The translations under genes and the position numbers were made by a program. Positions 25,181 to 34,744 of a stretch of 64,000 bases of DNA are shown piece after piece. Position 1 is the stretch's first letter. Every line of letters starts with the position of its first letter. Origin of the DNA: Flavobacterium luteolum (GTDB lineage: Bacteria; Bacteroidota; Bacteroidia; Flavobacteriales; Flavobacteriaceae); NCBI RefSeq assembly GCF_027111275.1, contig NZ_CP114286.1, forward strand, positions 1,116,001 through 1,180,000, in the 5' to 3' direction. The notes beneath the pieces were generated by a model. The model made no database searches, was not told the origin of the DNA, and was given only the letters and a program-made list of their open reading frames with translations.

Positions 25181-26056
25181 ATGAAAAAATTAATGCTTGG
25201 CTTGTTTGTAGCCTTTGGATTCAGTGCTTGTTCTCTCAATGACGGAAATAAATATGTAGATTGTGGAGCTAATACAGCTGTAAATTTTACTGGCTTTCCG
25301 TTCGCATGTAATTATAATGTAAAATCAATGCCTAATAATCCTGCTGCTGTTGTTATTGTATCTCAAGAAAAAATGGAAGAGTTTTTTACAAAACATGAGA
25401 ACAACTGTCCTGTTGCAAGTGACCCTAATATTGATTTTACAAAAGAATATCTAGTTGGAATTTTTGCAGGCGCTAAACCTACAAGCGGATATGCCATCAA
25501 AATTACTTCGATTGTAGAAAACAATTGCGAGATCGTTGTTAATTACTACGAAAAAACTCCTGCTGAAGGTGAAAACGTAACCCAAGCTCCTACTTATCCT
25601 TATGATTTTGTTTTGATTCCGAAAACATCAAAAGGAATGATTTTTAACAAAACAGTAGAAATTGCAGACGCGATGGTTATTGGAAGTTTCAATAACCAAT
25701 GTTTAAGCTCTGACTGCCAAAAATTCTATCAGATTAACGATTTTAATACTTTAAAATTCTTAAACGTTGGCGCTAATCAATATGATTTTGGACAATATAG
25801 ATATACTCCAACAATTAAGAGAGGCGAATATACTTTATTGTTAAAAAGTGTTCCTGCTGAAATTTTAGCTTTAAAAGGACAAACAAAAACGTATGGTACT
25901 CCAGATGCAACAGATCAAGGCGGAATTTATTTTGAGCTTCGTCAAGGCGCAAGTACCACTAAAGTTTATATCGACAACAATGACACTGAAGATCAAAGTT
26001 CAGAAATAAAACTTTTCAAAAAAACAATTCAAGAAAAAATTACAAGTTTAAAATAA
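25181..26056 (+). CDS. PrcB-like lipoprotein
   Basis: 291 residues. The lipoprotein signal is MKKLMLGLFVAFGFSACSLN. The central part (about 65-150) matches the PrcB C-terminal domain, first known from a protease-complex subunit: KEYLVGIFAGAKPTSGYAIKI followed by TYPYDFVLIPKTSKG. The C-terminal 120 residues form a separate beta-rich region without a known match. It stands 7 bases before a small secreted protein gene and is probably co-transcribed with it. Whether it binds a protease is open. Confidence 0.8.
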   Translation: MKKLMLGLFVAFGFSACSLNDGNKYVDCGANTAVNFTGFPFACNYNVKSMPNNPAAVVIVSQEKMEEFFTKHENNCPVASDPNIDFTKEYLVGIFAGAKPTSGYAIKITSIVENNCEIVVNYYEKTPAEGENVTQAPTYPYDFVLIPKTSKGMIFNKTVEIADAMVIGSFNNQCLSSDCQKFYQINDFNTLKFLNVGANQYDFGQYRYTPTIKRGEYTLLLKSVPAEILALKGQTKTYGTPDATDQGGIYFELRQGASTTKVYIDNNDTEDQSSEIKLFKKTIQEKITSLK

Positions 26057-26063
26057 TTCTATC

Positions 26064-26462
26064 ATGAAGAAACTCTTTTTATCTTTTATTATTTGCTTTC
26101 TTTTTACATCAATGATTTCTGTTAATACTTCTACAGAAGCTGCAGGATCAATTATAAATACGTGGACTTGGGAAAAATCTATTGGGGGTTCTAATAATCC
26201 TTATGTAGCTACACCCAAAACAATTGGATTTACTAAGAAAATCATTTTCACCCAAGACGGAAGGGTTATTACTTATAAAAACAATGTAGAGATTAGAAAT
26301 AGTGCGTATCAGATAGAAAAGGGAAAAGGATATTTTGATCAATCAGAACATGATCTAATTACCTTTGAAGGCAAAACCTACATAATAGAAAACCTTGACA
26401 ATCAAAATCTAACAATTGTAAGCAACAGTCAAGACGGTAGTCGAACTATTTTTAAAAGATAG
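26064..26462 (+). CDS. Hypothetical secreted protein (lipocalin-like)
   Basis: 132 residues with an N-terminal signal peptide. The mature part has the pattern seen in short lipocalin-like proteins of Bacteroidota: a leading INTWTWEKSIGG strand, a TKKIIFTQDGRVITYKNN hairpin and a final TIVSNSQDGSRTIFKR strand. I do not recognise a specific family. It follows the PrcB-like gene by 7 bases. Confidence 0.7.
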   Translation: MKKLFLSFIICFLFTSMISVNTSTEAAGSIINTWTWEKSIGGSNNPYVATPKTIGFTKKIIFTQDGRVITYKNNVEIRNSAYQIEKGKGYFDQSEHDLITFEGKTYIIENLDNQNLTIVSNSQDGSRTIFKR

Positions 26463-26501
26463 TTTTGTAAGCTATTTAAAACTATTTTTGCAAAATCAAA
26501 T

Positions 26502-27065
26502 TTGAACCATTTCTTGAAAGACGAGTTAGAAAAATATATCAAACTGTGCATGAAAAATGACAGGGAGGGACAACTGAAAATCTATCAGTTGTTCTCTCCT
26601 GTTTTATATGGTATTTGTTTGAAATATATGAAGAACGAAGATGACGCAAAGGACGTTTTTCAGGAAGCATTTGTAATTGCCTTTCAGAAAATAAGCCAAT
26701 ATAAATTTGAAGGAAGCTTTGAGGGATGGTTAAAACGAATCTTTATAAACAAACTCATTGAAACTTTAAACAAAAAGAAAAAGGAGAGTTTCTTTTTAGA
26801 TGTTTTTGATCCCGATACGGATTTTGTGGAAGAAGAGGAACTGGAAGCTATTCCGATCGAACAGGAAAAACTTCTGGAGTATATTAGGGATTTACCAGAT
26901 CAATATCGAACGGTTTTTAACTTGTATGTATTTGAGAAAATGAAACACAGAGAAATCGCCGAACTATTAAAAATCTCCGAAGGAACATCAAAATCAAATT
27001 TAAATCGCGCCAAACATATATTACAAAAGCGAATTTTGAGCATAAAAAATTTTAAGATAGCATGA
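26502..27065 (+). CDS. ECF-type RNA polymerase sigma factor
   Basis: 187 residues from a TTG start at 26502; the next ATG in frame is at 26550. Region 2 is visible as SPVLYGICLKYMKNEDDAKDVFQEAFVIAFQKI, and region 4 as LPDQYRTVFNLYVFEKMKHREIAELLKISEGTSKSNLNRAKHIL. It overlaps the next gene by 4 bases (ATGA), and that gene encodes a membrane protein placed as its anti-sigma factor. The TAnnTTTG-like box TATTTTTG at 26483-26490 may be its promoter. It would control envelope functions by analogy to other Bacteroidota ECF units. Confidence 0.93.
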   Translation: MNHFLKDELEKYIKLCMKNDREGQLKIYQLFSPVLYGICLKYMKNEDDAKDVFQEAFVIAFQKISQYKFEGSFEGWLKRIFINKLIETLNKKKKESFFLDVFDPDTDFVEEEELEAIPIEQEKLLEYIRDLPDQYRTVFNLYVFEKMKHREIAELLKISEGTSKSNLNRAKHILQKRILSIKNFKIA

Positions 27066-28726
27066 AGAAGCAAAAAATAGAAGATATTTTTTCATCAATG
27101 GAAGACTTTTCGAGTGTTCCGCCTCCAGAATTATGGAGTCAGATTGAAGAAAAATTAGATAAACCTAAAAAGAAGAAGAGAGTTGTTCTTTGGTGGTCGG
27201 CTGCTGCATGCTTATTATTAGGGTTGCTTCTGCCTTCAATTTTACATTTTACTGCTTCTTCTGAAAATACAAACCTCAACAACGGCAATTTAGAAAACAA
27301 TACAAACAGCGTTGTTATTGACAAAAAAACAAATAACGTTCATACTGGCAAAGATTCAAATCGAAATAAAAATACTGGAAAAGCAATAGATTCGTTAAAC
27401 GAAAATTCTCCAAGGAATCAGTTCAATAGTGAGTCGCAAATGCAAGTTCAAGAAACTTCTGTAGCGGAAACAAACTCTGAGAACAAAACCAGTAAAAGAG
27501 ATTCTAAATCTGATGTTGTGGTTCCAGCAAATACAGCAAACCAATCTGTTGCTTATCAAAAATCTGGTTCATCAGAAGAAAAATCAATTGTAAAATCTTC
27601 TAAAAAATCTATTTTAGAAAATAATACAAGATCTTCAAATAAAGGTATTTCCGAAGAGAGAATTGCTTTTGGAAAACAAAGTAAATTTAATTCGACAGCA
27701 AAAAAACAGCTTTCAAATTCTATTTTTGAAGAACAGCTTACTCCGAAAAACAGTAAAAATATAGCTTTCACTAATCAAGGATATGCTACAAATAATAACC
27801 CTTTTACAAACAGTAATGCATCTAACTCAAACAATGCCGTTTTAGGTAAAACTGAGAATAAGCGAACTGATAAAGCAGTCATCATAAAAGACGATCTGAA
27901 AATCACTAACGGTTTGAGCAAAACAGACTCTATGCAACTTGCTGAACTTCAGAATTTAGAAAAAGGAATTTTAGCTCCAGAAAAGGAAAAAGAAGAAAAA
28001 GAGAAAAAAGACAAATTGCTTAATAAACAAGAAAAATGGGCAGTTGCCGTTTTTGCAGGTGTAGCTAGTTCTGAAAACACTAGAAACGAAAAAACTTTAG
28101 GTAACGTGAATGATTCTAAGCAGTCTAATTCTTATGGAGTAAAAACAAAATATAGCATTAATAAAAAATGGGCCGTAGGTTCTGGGCTAAAAATTAGTGA
28201 ATTAGGACAGAGTGTTGCCAATGTATCGTATTTAAGCGCCAAAAGCAATGCTTTTTTTAATCCTGGCACTCTAAATGCCGATAGTAATAACAGTCCCGTT
28301 GTTTCAGCAGACCCGTCAAGCCAAGGTTATCTTTTTATTTCAAATAGCACAAAAGAAGCTTTGAAAAATGAAAACGTGCAAACTGGTAAATTGGATCAGA
28401 ATTTAAGATATGTAGAAATGCCGCTTGAGGTTTCTTATTCTGTTTTTAATAAAAATAAAGCCAGCATTAACTTAAATACAGGAGGTTTTGTAGGTAAATT
28501 AATTTCTAACAACGTAGCTCTAGACGGACATTCTATTGGAGAGAATATAAATGCCAATGACTATGTTTATGGTTCGACTTTGAGCAGTACGGTTCAGTAT
28601 CGCGTGTATAAAAAGACAAATGTTTTTGTTGAACCTGCGGTAAATTATTATATCAATCCGTTAAACAGCCAGTCTTTCAACCAGTTCCAATGGGGATTAA
28701 ATTTTGGACTGAATGTTAATTTCTAA
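27062..28726 (+). CDS. Membrane-anchored partner of the ECF sigma factor, with C-terminal beta-barrel-like domain
   Basis: 554 residues in three parts. The N-terminal 40 residues are polar and contain EDFSSVPPPELWSQIEEKL, a short segment found in anti-sigma-like proteins of Bacteroidota. One transmembrane helix follows (41-63). Then comes a long Asn/Ser/Lys-rich linker (about 64-320) and a beta-rich C-terminal domain (about 325-554) that ends in NFGLNVNF, the aromatic end typical of outer-membrane barrels. It overlaps the sigma gene by 4 bases. An inner-membrane anchor plus a barrel-like end is unusual; the linker is long enough to cross the periplasm. The function is inferred from position. 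Confidence 0.8.
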   Translation: MKKQKIEDIFSSMEDFSSVPPPELWSQIEEKLDKPKKKKRVVLWWSAAACLLLGLLLPSILHFTASSENTNLNNGNLENNTNSVVIDKKTNNVHTGKDSNRNKNTGKAIDSLNENSPRNQFNSESQMQVQETSVAETNSENKTSKRDSKSDVVVPANTANQSVAYQKSGSSEEKSIVKSSKKSILENNTRSSNKGISEERIAFGKQSKFNSTAKKQLSNSIFEEQLTPKNSKNIAFTNQGYATNNNPFTNSNASNSNNAVLGKTENKRTDKAVIIKDDLKITNGLSKTDSMQLAELQNLEKGILAPEKEKEEKEKKDKLLNKQEKWAVAVFAGVASSENTRNEKTLGNVNDSKQSNSYGVKTKYSINKKWAVGSGLKISELGQSVANVSYLSAKSNAFFNPGTLNADSNNSPVVSADPSSQGYLFISNSTKEALKNENVQTGKLDQNLRYVEMPLEVSYSVFNKNKASINLNTGGFVGKLISNNVALDGHSIGENINANDYVYGSTLSSTVQYRVYKKTNVFVEPAVNYYINPLNSQSFNQFQWGLNFGLNVNF

Positions 28727-28771
28727 AGTAAATTTGTAGTAATTTTCAAACTATTTTTAAAATAGATTTTT

Positions 28772-29281
28772 ATGAATTTTACCATTGGCTCAGCTGATTT
28801 AGTATTGAGCAAAGAAAGCATTTTTGATAAAGCAGATTTGCAGATGACTTCTTTAGAAAAGGAAAGCGAAAGTGAAGAATACAGTGCATTTCGTTTTCAG
28901 TTAGACAATAAAAATATTTGTTATAGAGAATCAAAAATTACTCCAACCAAAACAGGCCAATTTGTTACTTTATGGAAACGAAATCAATCAGGAACGATTG
29001 AACCTTTTGATTATTCAGATACTATAGATTTTGTAATTGTGACTGTTCGAAAAGACCAAAATTGGGGACAGTTTATTTTTCCTAAAAAAACATTATTAGA
29101 AAAAGGCATTTTTTCTACTCAAAGTAAAGAGGGAATTAGAGCCACAAGAGTTTATCCTCCTTGGGATAAAACTACAAGTAAACAGGCTCAGAAAACACAA
29201 AAATGGCAATTGGATTATTTCTTTAACTTTTCAGATCAAAGTAAAATTGATTTAGACGAATTGAAAAAAGTTTTTATATAA
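28772..29281 (+). CDS. MepB-like protein
   Basis: 169 residues matching the MepB family (first named from a Staphylococcus gene next to a multidrug efflux operon, function unknown). Family features are YSAFRFQLDNKNICYRESKITPTKTGQFVTLWKR, DFVIVTVRKDQNWGQFIFPKKTLLEKGIFS and GIRATRVYPPWDK. It is cytoplasmic, without signal peptide. It lies 45 bases after the previous gene, with its own start and a terminator right behind its stop. Confidence 0.85.
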   Translation: MNFTIGSADLVLSKESIFDKADLQMTSLEKESESEEYSAFRFQLDNKNICYRESKITPTKTGQFVTLWKRNQSGTIEPFDYSDTIDFVIVTVRKDQNWGQFIFPKKTLLEKGIFSTQSKEGIRATRVYPPWDKTTSKQAQKTQKWQLDYFFNFSDQSKIDLDELKKVFI

Positions 29282-29283
29282 AA

Positions 29284-29311
29284 AAAGGCAGTCTTAAAAT
29301 GACTGCCTTTT
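29284..29311. terminator. Bidirectional terminator between mepB-like and nuclease genes
   Basis: AAGGCAGTC and GACTGCCTT form a 9-bp stem with A-run before and T-run after, serving convergent genes. Confidence 0.8.
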
Positions 29312-29328
29312 CTGTTTTAAAATCCATT

Positions 29329-32300
29329 TTATTTCTTGATGATTTTATCTTTAAAAATCACTTTATTATTTTCTGTAACCGTGTAGAAATAAACTCCAGA
29401 AACTAGATTCCCAACAGCAACAACTGCTGTACTAACTTCAGATTCATTTTTAACATTGATTGAATTTCCAATTGCACGACCATTAAAATCATACAATCTA
29501 ATTTTTAGATCTCTTCCTTGCGTTGCTGTTTTGATATCAAAACTCAAAACATCTGTCGCAGGGTTTGGATAAGCTTTTACGAAATATTTATTTTTCGCTC
29601 CAAAATCTGGTGTAGAAAGCACGTCTTGTTTTAATTGGAAACGAGCAATTACTGGTCCGTGATCTGAAGTTGTTGTGGTATAATTTAGAATATCATTTCT
29701 TGGATCGTAAACTGCAGTTGACTGATCTATATATTGATCAAATAATTCATTAGAAATCATAATATGATCTAAAAACCCACCTGAGCTTAAAAAACTAAAA
29801 GCACCAGCCTGACTTATTTCTAAAGTTAGTGCTTTATAATTGCTCGTATCTGTTACAAAGTTTTCGTAAGTCGAAGGATTGTTTGTACCAAAAACTGATT
29901 TTTTCACATCATCGTTGTAATCTCCCAAAATAATTAAATTATCATTTGGATAATGTGCATCTAAACTGTCTTTAAAAACTTGCGTATCATACTTACGTCT
30001 CGTGTAAGTTGTCATATCAGATCCGCTGTTTGCTCTAGCATGAACATCTATCAGTTTGATTTCATTTTTAACTCCATTAAGATTAGTTTCTAAAGTTACG
30101 ATATAAGGTAAACGACCTGAAGAGAAGAATCCTGAACTTGGGTGTACTGGCGGATTACTTGCAGGCAACGGGTAATTTGCTAAAGTTTTGGTTCCTGCAA
30201 CCAATTCATCGTAAAACTCTTTAAACATTACTCGAGTTTTTTTCAATGTAGCTGTTTGAGTATTATAAATAACCACTAATTTTTGAGGTGGAAAAGTTGG
30301 ATCTGAAGTTGGATCCCAAGAATACGACCAAATTGGCGAGATAGTTTTCTCAAATGTTTTACCGTTGATATTTAACTTTTGAATTAAATCGTCTATAGCT
30401 GTATCGCTAGAAACTTCCTGAACCACATATACATCGGCATTTAATTTATTCATCACTTTTGCCACATTTGCAATTTGCAAGGCATTGTCTGTGGGTCCGT
30501 TACTAGGATTATCTGAACCAAAAAATTCTAAATTATAAGTAACCACATCAAAAGTTTCTGATTTTAATATAGAAGATCCTGTAAATGAACCAATTTGTTT
30601 GTTCAGAGATGTTCCTGTTACTGTTAATGCTCCAGAAATTGTTGGTTCTTTTGTGGTTGGCGCAAATCTTGCATAAATTGTTTTTCCTGCTAAAGCATCG
30701 GCTGAAGAAACAACAATACTTGAAGTAAATGAAGTATTATCTAATGACAATTGGTACGAACCTGGAGCCTGAATAGCAATATCACCATAACCTGCGGCTC
30801 TGAAAATAAAGGACTGACTAGCAGTAATTGAATTTGGACTTACATCTGCGAAATCTAAAATCGGATTTGAATCTACGTATTGCGATTCATTTGTAATAGC
30901 AAAGTCATCGAAAGAGAATTCTGCTGCATTACCACTTCCTCCCGAAGCTGTTTCGTAAACCCAAGCCAAATAAGTGTGATCTGTTTTATAAGCTGTTAAA
31001 TTTATATACTGAGATTTTGTATAAGTTCCTGTATTTCCAGGGAATTTACCATCTAATTCTATCCATGTTGCTGTATTTGGCGCGCTTACTCCATCATAAT
31101 CTGTTGAAACCATTAATTTTAAAGATGGTCCATTGTAAAATTGACGAGAGTAAAAAGATAATAATGGAATTTGACTAAAATTATCTAAACGTAATCTCGG
31201 AGAAATCAGCCAATCTTTGCTTGCTCCATTTTCTGAAAATCCGTTTATTAAAACCGAACCAGTTCCAGAATTAACATTACGTGAAAGAATAGTATGTGAC
31301 CATTTATTCAAAGGTCCCGCCTCATTGTATTGTGACCATCCGCTATTTGCTAAAACATTTGGATCATTAAAACCTTGTATATATGGGTTTGTTCCGCTTC
31401 CAGACAGACTAACTATTTTTGTTGTGCCTCCTGCTGTTTCATGAGTTATTGAACCTGTAAAACTTCCAACTGAAGTTGGAGTGAATTTTACATAAACTGT
31501 TGGTGTTGCATTTGAAGCAAAATCGGCCAATGCAAAAGTAATAGAAGATCCAAACGTGGCATTATCTTTAGATATTACAAAGTTTGCTGATGCGGCTAAA
31601 ACAACATCTTGTGTTAAATCTGTTGCTCCAACTTGATAACTTAAAACTTTTGAATCATAATTTGCTTCTGATGCTCCTAAATCTAAAGAAGCTATTGTAG
31701 TCGATAAAACTGGCGCAATAGCAGTAGTAGCATCTAATTTACTAAATACAATTTGTGTATTATTATAAGAATCTTCTGAAATAGAAAAAACAGAGTAAGT
31801 GGTATTTAAATTCAATCCAGCAAAACTCTTTACATATTCTTGAGTAGGATCTGTAATATCTAAAAAACCAGACTGTAAGGCTGAAGCTCCTTCCGCATTC
31901 TGTCCTGCCTTTATCTGTGCAATTGTTGGTGTTGAACTGCCATTAGGCAATAACACATAATATGTTTTTCCTTTCTCATTTATTTTACTGATAAAGTCAA
32001 AACTATCAGCTAAGATATTAGTAACCTTTGGATAGCCGGTAACATTAATTGGCGCATCTAGATCGCTAAAAACTTTTACATCAACATTATCAATGGCAAA
32101 AGCTGGACGAGAGCCTCCTCCGGAAATTTGTCTAGAAATCCATCGCACTTGAACTACAGGTTGATTATTACATTCCGCAGGTAACATTACTGTTATATGA
32201 CTACTTTGTGGTAACGTAGTTTCATCCATGCGTGGGGTGGTATTATTGCGAAAATAAGTATCAGACAACGTTACAAAATCTGCCGTAGTACCAACTCGGT

Positions 32301-32775
32301 ATTGTAAAGCAAATTCATTGATACGAGAACTTGTAGTTGAACCACTTACTGTACCGTACGGATTACGAATTACCAAAGCATCATATTGAATTTCAATACT
32401 TGCTTTTTGTTCTGTTGAAAAAGCAAGAGCAATTGCATAATCATTAGTTCCAGAATTTAGAAAACCAATTTTTCCATCATAATTATAAACATTTCCTGTA
32501 CCAGAATTCGCTTTTCCTCCAGCCGTTAAAGCCTTATCTGCTATAATTACACCAGATGTAACATAATTTGTAATACCAGAACCATTTGTATTTCCTGCGG
32601 TCCATCCTTGAAATCCAAGTGGATATACTACAGAAGTACCACCATTTAAATCGTTAAATTCTTCTCTTATAGGAAGTGAAGTTCTTATCGTAATCTGAGC
32701 AAAAAGATTACCAGAAAAAAGGCAAAAAAAACATAAAAGAGCCAAAAGATGGCGCGAAAAGTAGAGTTTTTTCAT
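29329..32775 (-). CDS. Secreted endonuclease/exonuclease/phosphatase protein with T9SS sorting domain
   Basis: 1148 residues. Order: signal peptide (residues 1-26, ending NLFAQ), two lectin- or jelly-roll-like regions with ASPMFAID-type motifs, Ig-like beta regions with TVYVKFTPTSVGSFTGSIT, a second choice-of-anchor region, then an EEP nuclease domain at about 735-1060: FDVVTYNLEFFG, VYVVQEVSSD, LIDVHARAN, ILGDYNDD and the catalytic end TTSDHGPVIARF. The last 80 residues are a type A T9SS sorting domain (KAYPNPATDVLSFDI to VIFKDKIIKK). It is predicted to be secreted or fixed to the surface and to cut DNA or phosphate esters for nutrition. Possible promoter box TAAATTTG at 32820-32813. Confidence 0.92.
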   Translation of the reverse strand: MKKLYFSRHLLALLCFFCLFSGNLFAQITIRTSLPIREEFNDLNGGTSVVYPLGFQGWTAGNTNGSGITNYVTSGVIIADKALTAGGKANSGTGNVYNYDGKIGFLNSGTNDYAIALAFSTEQKASIEIQYDALVIRNPYGTVSGSTTSSRINEFALQYRVGTTADFVTLSDTYFRNNTTPRMDETTLPQSSHITVMLPAECNNQPVVQVRWISRQISGGGSRPAFAIDNVDVKVFSDLDAPINVTGYPKVTNILADSFDFISKINEKGKTYYVLLPNGSSTPTIAQIKAGQNAEGASALQSGFLDITDPTQEYVKSFAGLNLNTTYSVFSISEDSYNNTQIVFSKLDATTAIAPVLSTTIASLDLGASEANYDSKVLSYQVGATDLTQDVVLAASANFVISKDNATFGSSITFALADFASNATPTVYVKFTPTSVGSFTGSITHETAGGTTKIVSLSGSGTNPYIQGFNDPNVLANSGWSQYNEAGPLNKWSHTILSRNVNSGTGSVLINGFSENGASKDWLISPRLRLDNFSQIPLLSFYSRQFYNGPSLKLMVSTDYDGVSAPNTATWIELDGKFPGNTGTYTKSQYINLTAYKTDHTYLAWVYETASGGSGNAAEFSFDDFAITNESQYVDSNPILDFADVSPNSITASQSFIFRAAGYGDIAIQAPGSYQLSLDNTSFTSSIVVSSADALAGKTIYARFAPTTKEPTISGALTVTGTSLNKQIGSFTGSSILKSETFDVVTYNLEFFGSDNPSNGPTDNALQIANVAKVMNKLNADVYVVQEVSSDTAIDDLIQKLNINGKTFEKTISPIWSYSWDPTSDPTFPPQKLVVIYNTQTATLKKTRVMFKEFYDELVAGTKTLANYPLPASNPPVHPSSGFFSSGRLPYIVTLETNLNGVKNEIKLIDVHARANSGSDMTTYTRRKYDTQVFKDSLDAHYPNDNLIILGDYNDDVKKSVFGTNNPSTYENFVTDTSNYKALTLEISQAGAFSFLSSGGFLDHIMISNELFDQYIDQSTAVYDPRNDILNYTTTTSDHGPVIARFQLKQDVLSTPDFGAKNKYFVKAYPNPATDVLSFDIKTATQGRDLKIRLYDFNGRAIGNSINVKNESEVSTAVVAVGNLVSGVYFYTVTENNKVIFKDKIIKK

Positions 32776-33023
32776 ATGTTAAAGAATAGAGTTTTTAGAG
32801 TTCAAATTTATCTTCTTTAAAGTTAAGCCAATATTATAAAACTATAAACTTAATGTTTGATATTTTATAAATATTATTCATCAAAACTTAATATTACATT
32901 AAATATAATAAAATAAAACCAATAAAAAGAACATTCTTTCACACATAATTCAAACAGATAACTATCCAAACAACATTAAAAAAACTCCGTATTTCCTACA
33001 AATACTAGGGTTTTTACACAAAA
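32776..33023. other. Gene-free AT-rich stretch upstream of the nuclease gene
   Basis: About 250 bases without an open frame worth naming. Apart from the TAnnTTTG-like box for the nuclease gene near 32813-32820, I see only low-complexity AT-rich sequence up to the terminator at 33024. Confidence 0.5.
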
Positions 33024-33052
33024 AAAGCAGTAAACTTTCGCTTACTGCTTTT
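33024..33052 (-). terminator. Intrinsic terminator of the SDR gene
   Basis: AAAGCAGTAA and TTACTGCTTT pair around an 8-9-base loop; on the minus strand T-rich sequence follows. Confidence 0.8.
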
Positions 33053-33084
33053 CACTAATTCAAAATAGTATTCTCTAACAAATA

Positions 33085-33837
33085 TTAAACCGCGGTATAA
33101 CCACCATCGGCAATAATATAACTTCCTGTAGTAAATGATGATTTATCAGAATTTAGAAAAACTACTAGCTCGGCAACTTCTTCTGCTGTTCCTAAACGAT
33201 TCATCGCAGATTTTGCTGCAACGGCCTGCATCATTTCCTTATTTAAATTATCTTTTAAAAGTGCTGTTTCAATATAACCCGGTCCAACAGCATTACAACG
33301 AATATTTTTTTGCGCATATTCTACTGCAATATTTTTTGTCAAACCAACAACACCATGTTTACTTGCTGTATACGCAACACTATTTGGCGCGGCAACTTGT
33401 CCGTGGATTGAAGCAATATTTACGATGCTTCCACCACCATTTTTCTCCATTTGTTCCAATTGGTAACGACAGGCATAAAAAACGCCACTTAAGTTTAAGG
33501 CAATAACCTTATCCCAAGCTTCTGGCTCATATTCGCCAGTTGGTTTTGCCGACCCGCCCATTCCTGCATTGTTACAGGCAATGTCTAATCCACCGTATTT
33601 TGAAACTGTCACCTCAACCATGTGTTTATTGTCGGCTGCGCTAGACGAGTCTCCTTTTACGAAAAAAGCTTCACCGCCCTTTTCCTTTATCATTTTTACG
33701 GTTTCTTCACCGTGTTCTACATTTATATCAGCTACTACTACTTTTGCTCCTTCTCGAGCGTACGCTTTTGCAACTGCGCGTCCGATTCCAGATCCTCCGC
33801 CAGATACAAAAGCTACTTTATTTTCTAAAAGTGCCAT
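33085..33837 (-). CDS. Short-chain dehydrogenase/reductase
   Basis: 250 residues of the classical SDR family. NAD(P) binding: VSGGGSGIGRAVAKAY at 11-26 (the usual first Thr is Ser here); ADINVEHGEE after the second strand, where the Asp favours NAD; ACNNAGMGG; active site Ser and Tyr-x3-Lys in NIASIHGQVAAPNSVAYTASKHG; GPGYIETALL. Typical of 3-oxoacyl-ACP reductase-like, glucose or hydroxy-dehydrogenases. The substrate is not defined by sequence or neighbours. Confidence 0.92.
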   Translation of the reverse strand: MALLENKVAFVSGGGSGIGRAVAKAYAREGAKVVVADINVEHGEETVKMIKEKGGEAFFVKGDSSSAADNKHMVEVTVSKYGGLDIACNNAGMGGSAKPTGEYEPEAWDKVIALNLSGVFYACRYQLEQMEKNGGGSIVNIASIHGQVAAPNSVAYTASKHGVVGLTKNIAVEYAQKNIRCNAVGPGYIETALLKDNLNKEMMQAVAAKSAMNRLGTAEEVAELVVFLNSDKSSFTTGSYIIADGGYTAV

Positions 33838-33991
33838 TTTGTATATGTTTTAAATTGATACCCCTAATTTACGAAGATATCAACCGATACAGAAGCTTTA
33901 AAATGAGTTTACAATAACATTAACGCGAACCGCTAATCTTATGTTATTTGACATTAAATTGACTCTATTTTACTTAAAATTTTGTATTGTC

Positions 33992-34366
33992 CTATTCGTC
34001 TTCGTCTAGTTTCATATTCCCACGATCTTTATGATTATCAGGATGTGAGTTTGGATATCGATTTGGCGTTATATCAGAATTGCGGTCTTTATTCTCTACT
34101 GTTTTCTTTGCCTCCTCCTCTGTTTCTACTCCGCGATTTGCGTTTGAGTTATTCGGACTTATCTGATGAAGCGTTTTATTAATATCCTCATTTTCATTTC
34201 GAGCGCGTTCTACAATCTTTTTATCGCCGTCTGCATCGGTTACCAATTCTCTATTCAATTTTGCGTCTTTTAACTCTTCATCATGTGAGACGTTTTTACC
34301 TTTAGATTCATCAATATTTTTCTGCGTCCCGTTTATCTTTTTTGTTCCTAAATTATTTGTTTCCAT
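33992..34366 (-). CDS. Small highly charged hydrophilic protein
   Basis: 124 residues without any hydrophobic segment, rich in Lys, Glu, Asp and Asn, with motifs such as ELVTDADGDKKIVERARNENEDINKTL and NRYPNSHPDNHKDRGNMKLDEDE. Likely disordered. I do not recognise a family. Its composition and size recall stress-inducible hydrophilic proteins, and the acidic protein at 3520-3819 is of similar kind, but no clear homology between the two is seen. The ATG is clear and codon use fits a coding frame. Confidence 0.7.
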   Translation of the reverse strand: METNNLGTKKINGTQKNIDESKGKNVSHDEELKDAKLNRELVTDADGDKKIVERARNENEDINKTLHQISPNNSNANRGVETEEEAKKTVENKDRNSDITPNRYPNSHPDNHKDRGNMKLDEDE

Positions 34367-34512
34367 GACATTATTCTTTTTACATTGAATTTATAATATT
34401 ACGAATTCTGATTGCGAATAAATTATGACTTCATATTGCTTTTCTTTTATAATTGCCATCTATTTTTTTATTCATTACCTTTATTCAAAGCAACTTAACA
34501 ACCTTAATTAGT

Positions 34513-34722
34513 ATGAATTTCTTCAAAATCAAAACTAGCTGGTCCAATTCAGAATTTATCTTGATTAAACTTTGTATGGCTTCTGCCTATATTTTTATCG
34601 GAAGTTATTTTCATGAATTTTTCGAAAATTATTATCCTGTTTTAATTGTCATTTTTGCTATAACCGTAATTTGGTTTGTCTATCAATGGTTAAAAAAAAT
34701 GAAATCTCAAAAACAGTTATAA
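34513..34722 (+). CDS. Small membrane protein, hypothetical
   Basis: 69 residues from the ATG at 34513 (the frame is open upstream to 34453, but the added part is hydrophobic and without conservation). Two hydrophobic helices (FILIKLCMASAYIFIGSYFHEFF and YYPVLIVIFAITVIWFVYQWL) with a basic C-terminus (KKMKSQKQL). Small two-helix proteins of this form are widespread in Flavobacteria; function unknown. Confidence 0.65.
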   Translation: MNFFKIKTSWSNSEFILIKLCMASAYIFIGSYFHEFFENYYPVLIVIFAITVIWFVYQWLKKMKSQKQL

Positions 34723-34744
34723 GATTTAGTTCTAAGAAAGAAAC

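Noticed and set aside
33135..33853. Antisense open frames across the SDR gene
   Set aside because: They mirror the codon pattern of a clear SDR with all motifs and show no domain, signal or ribosome-binding context.
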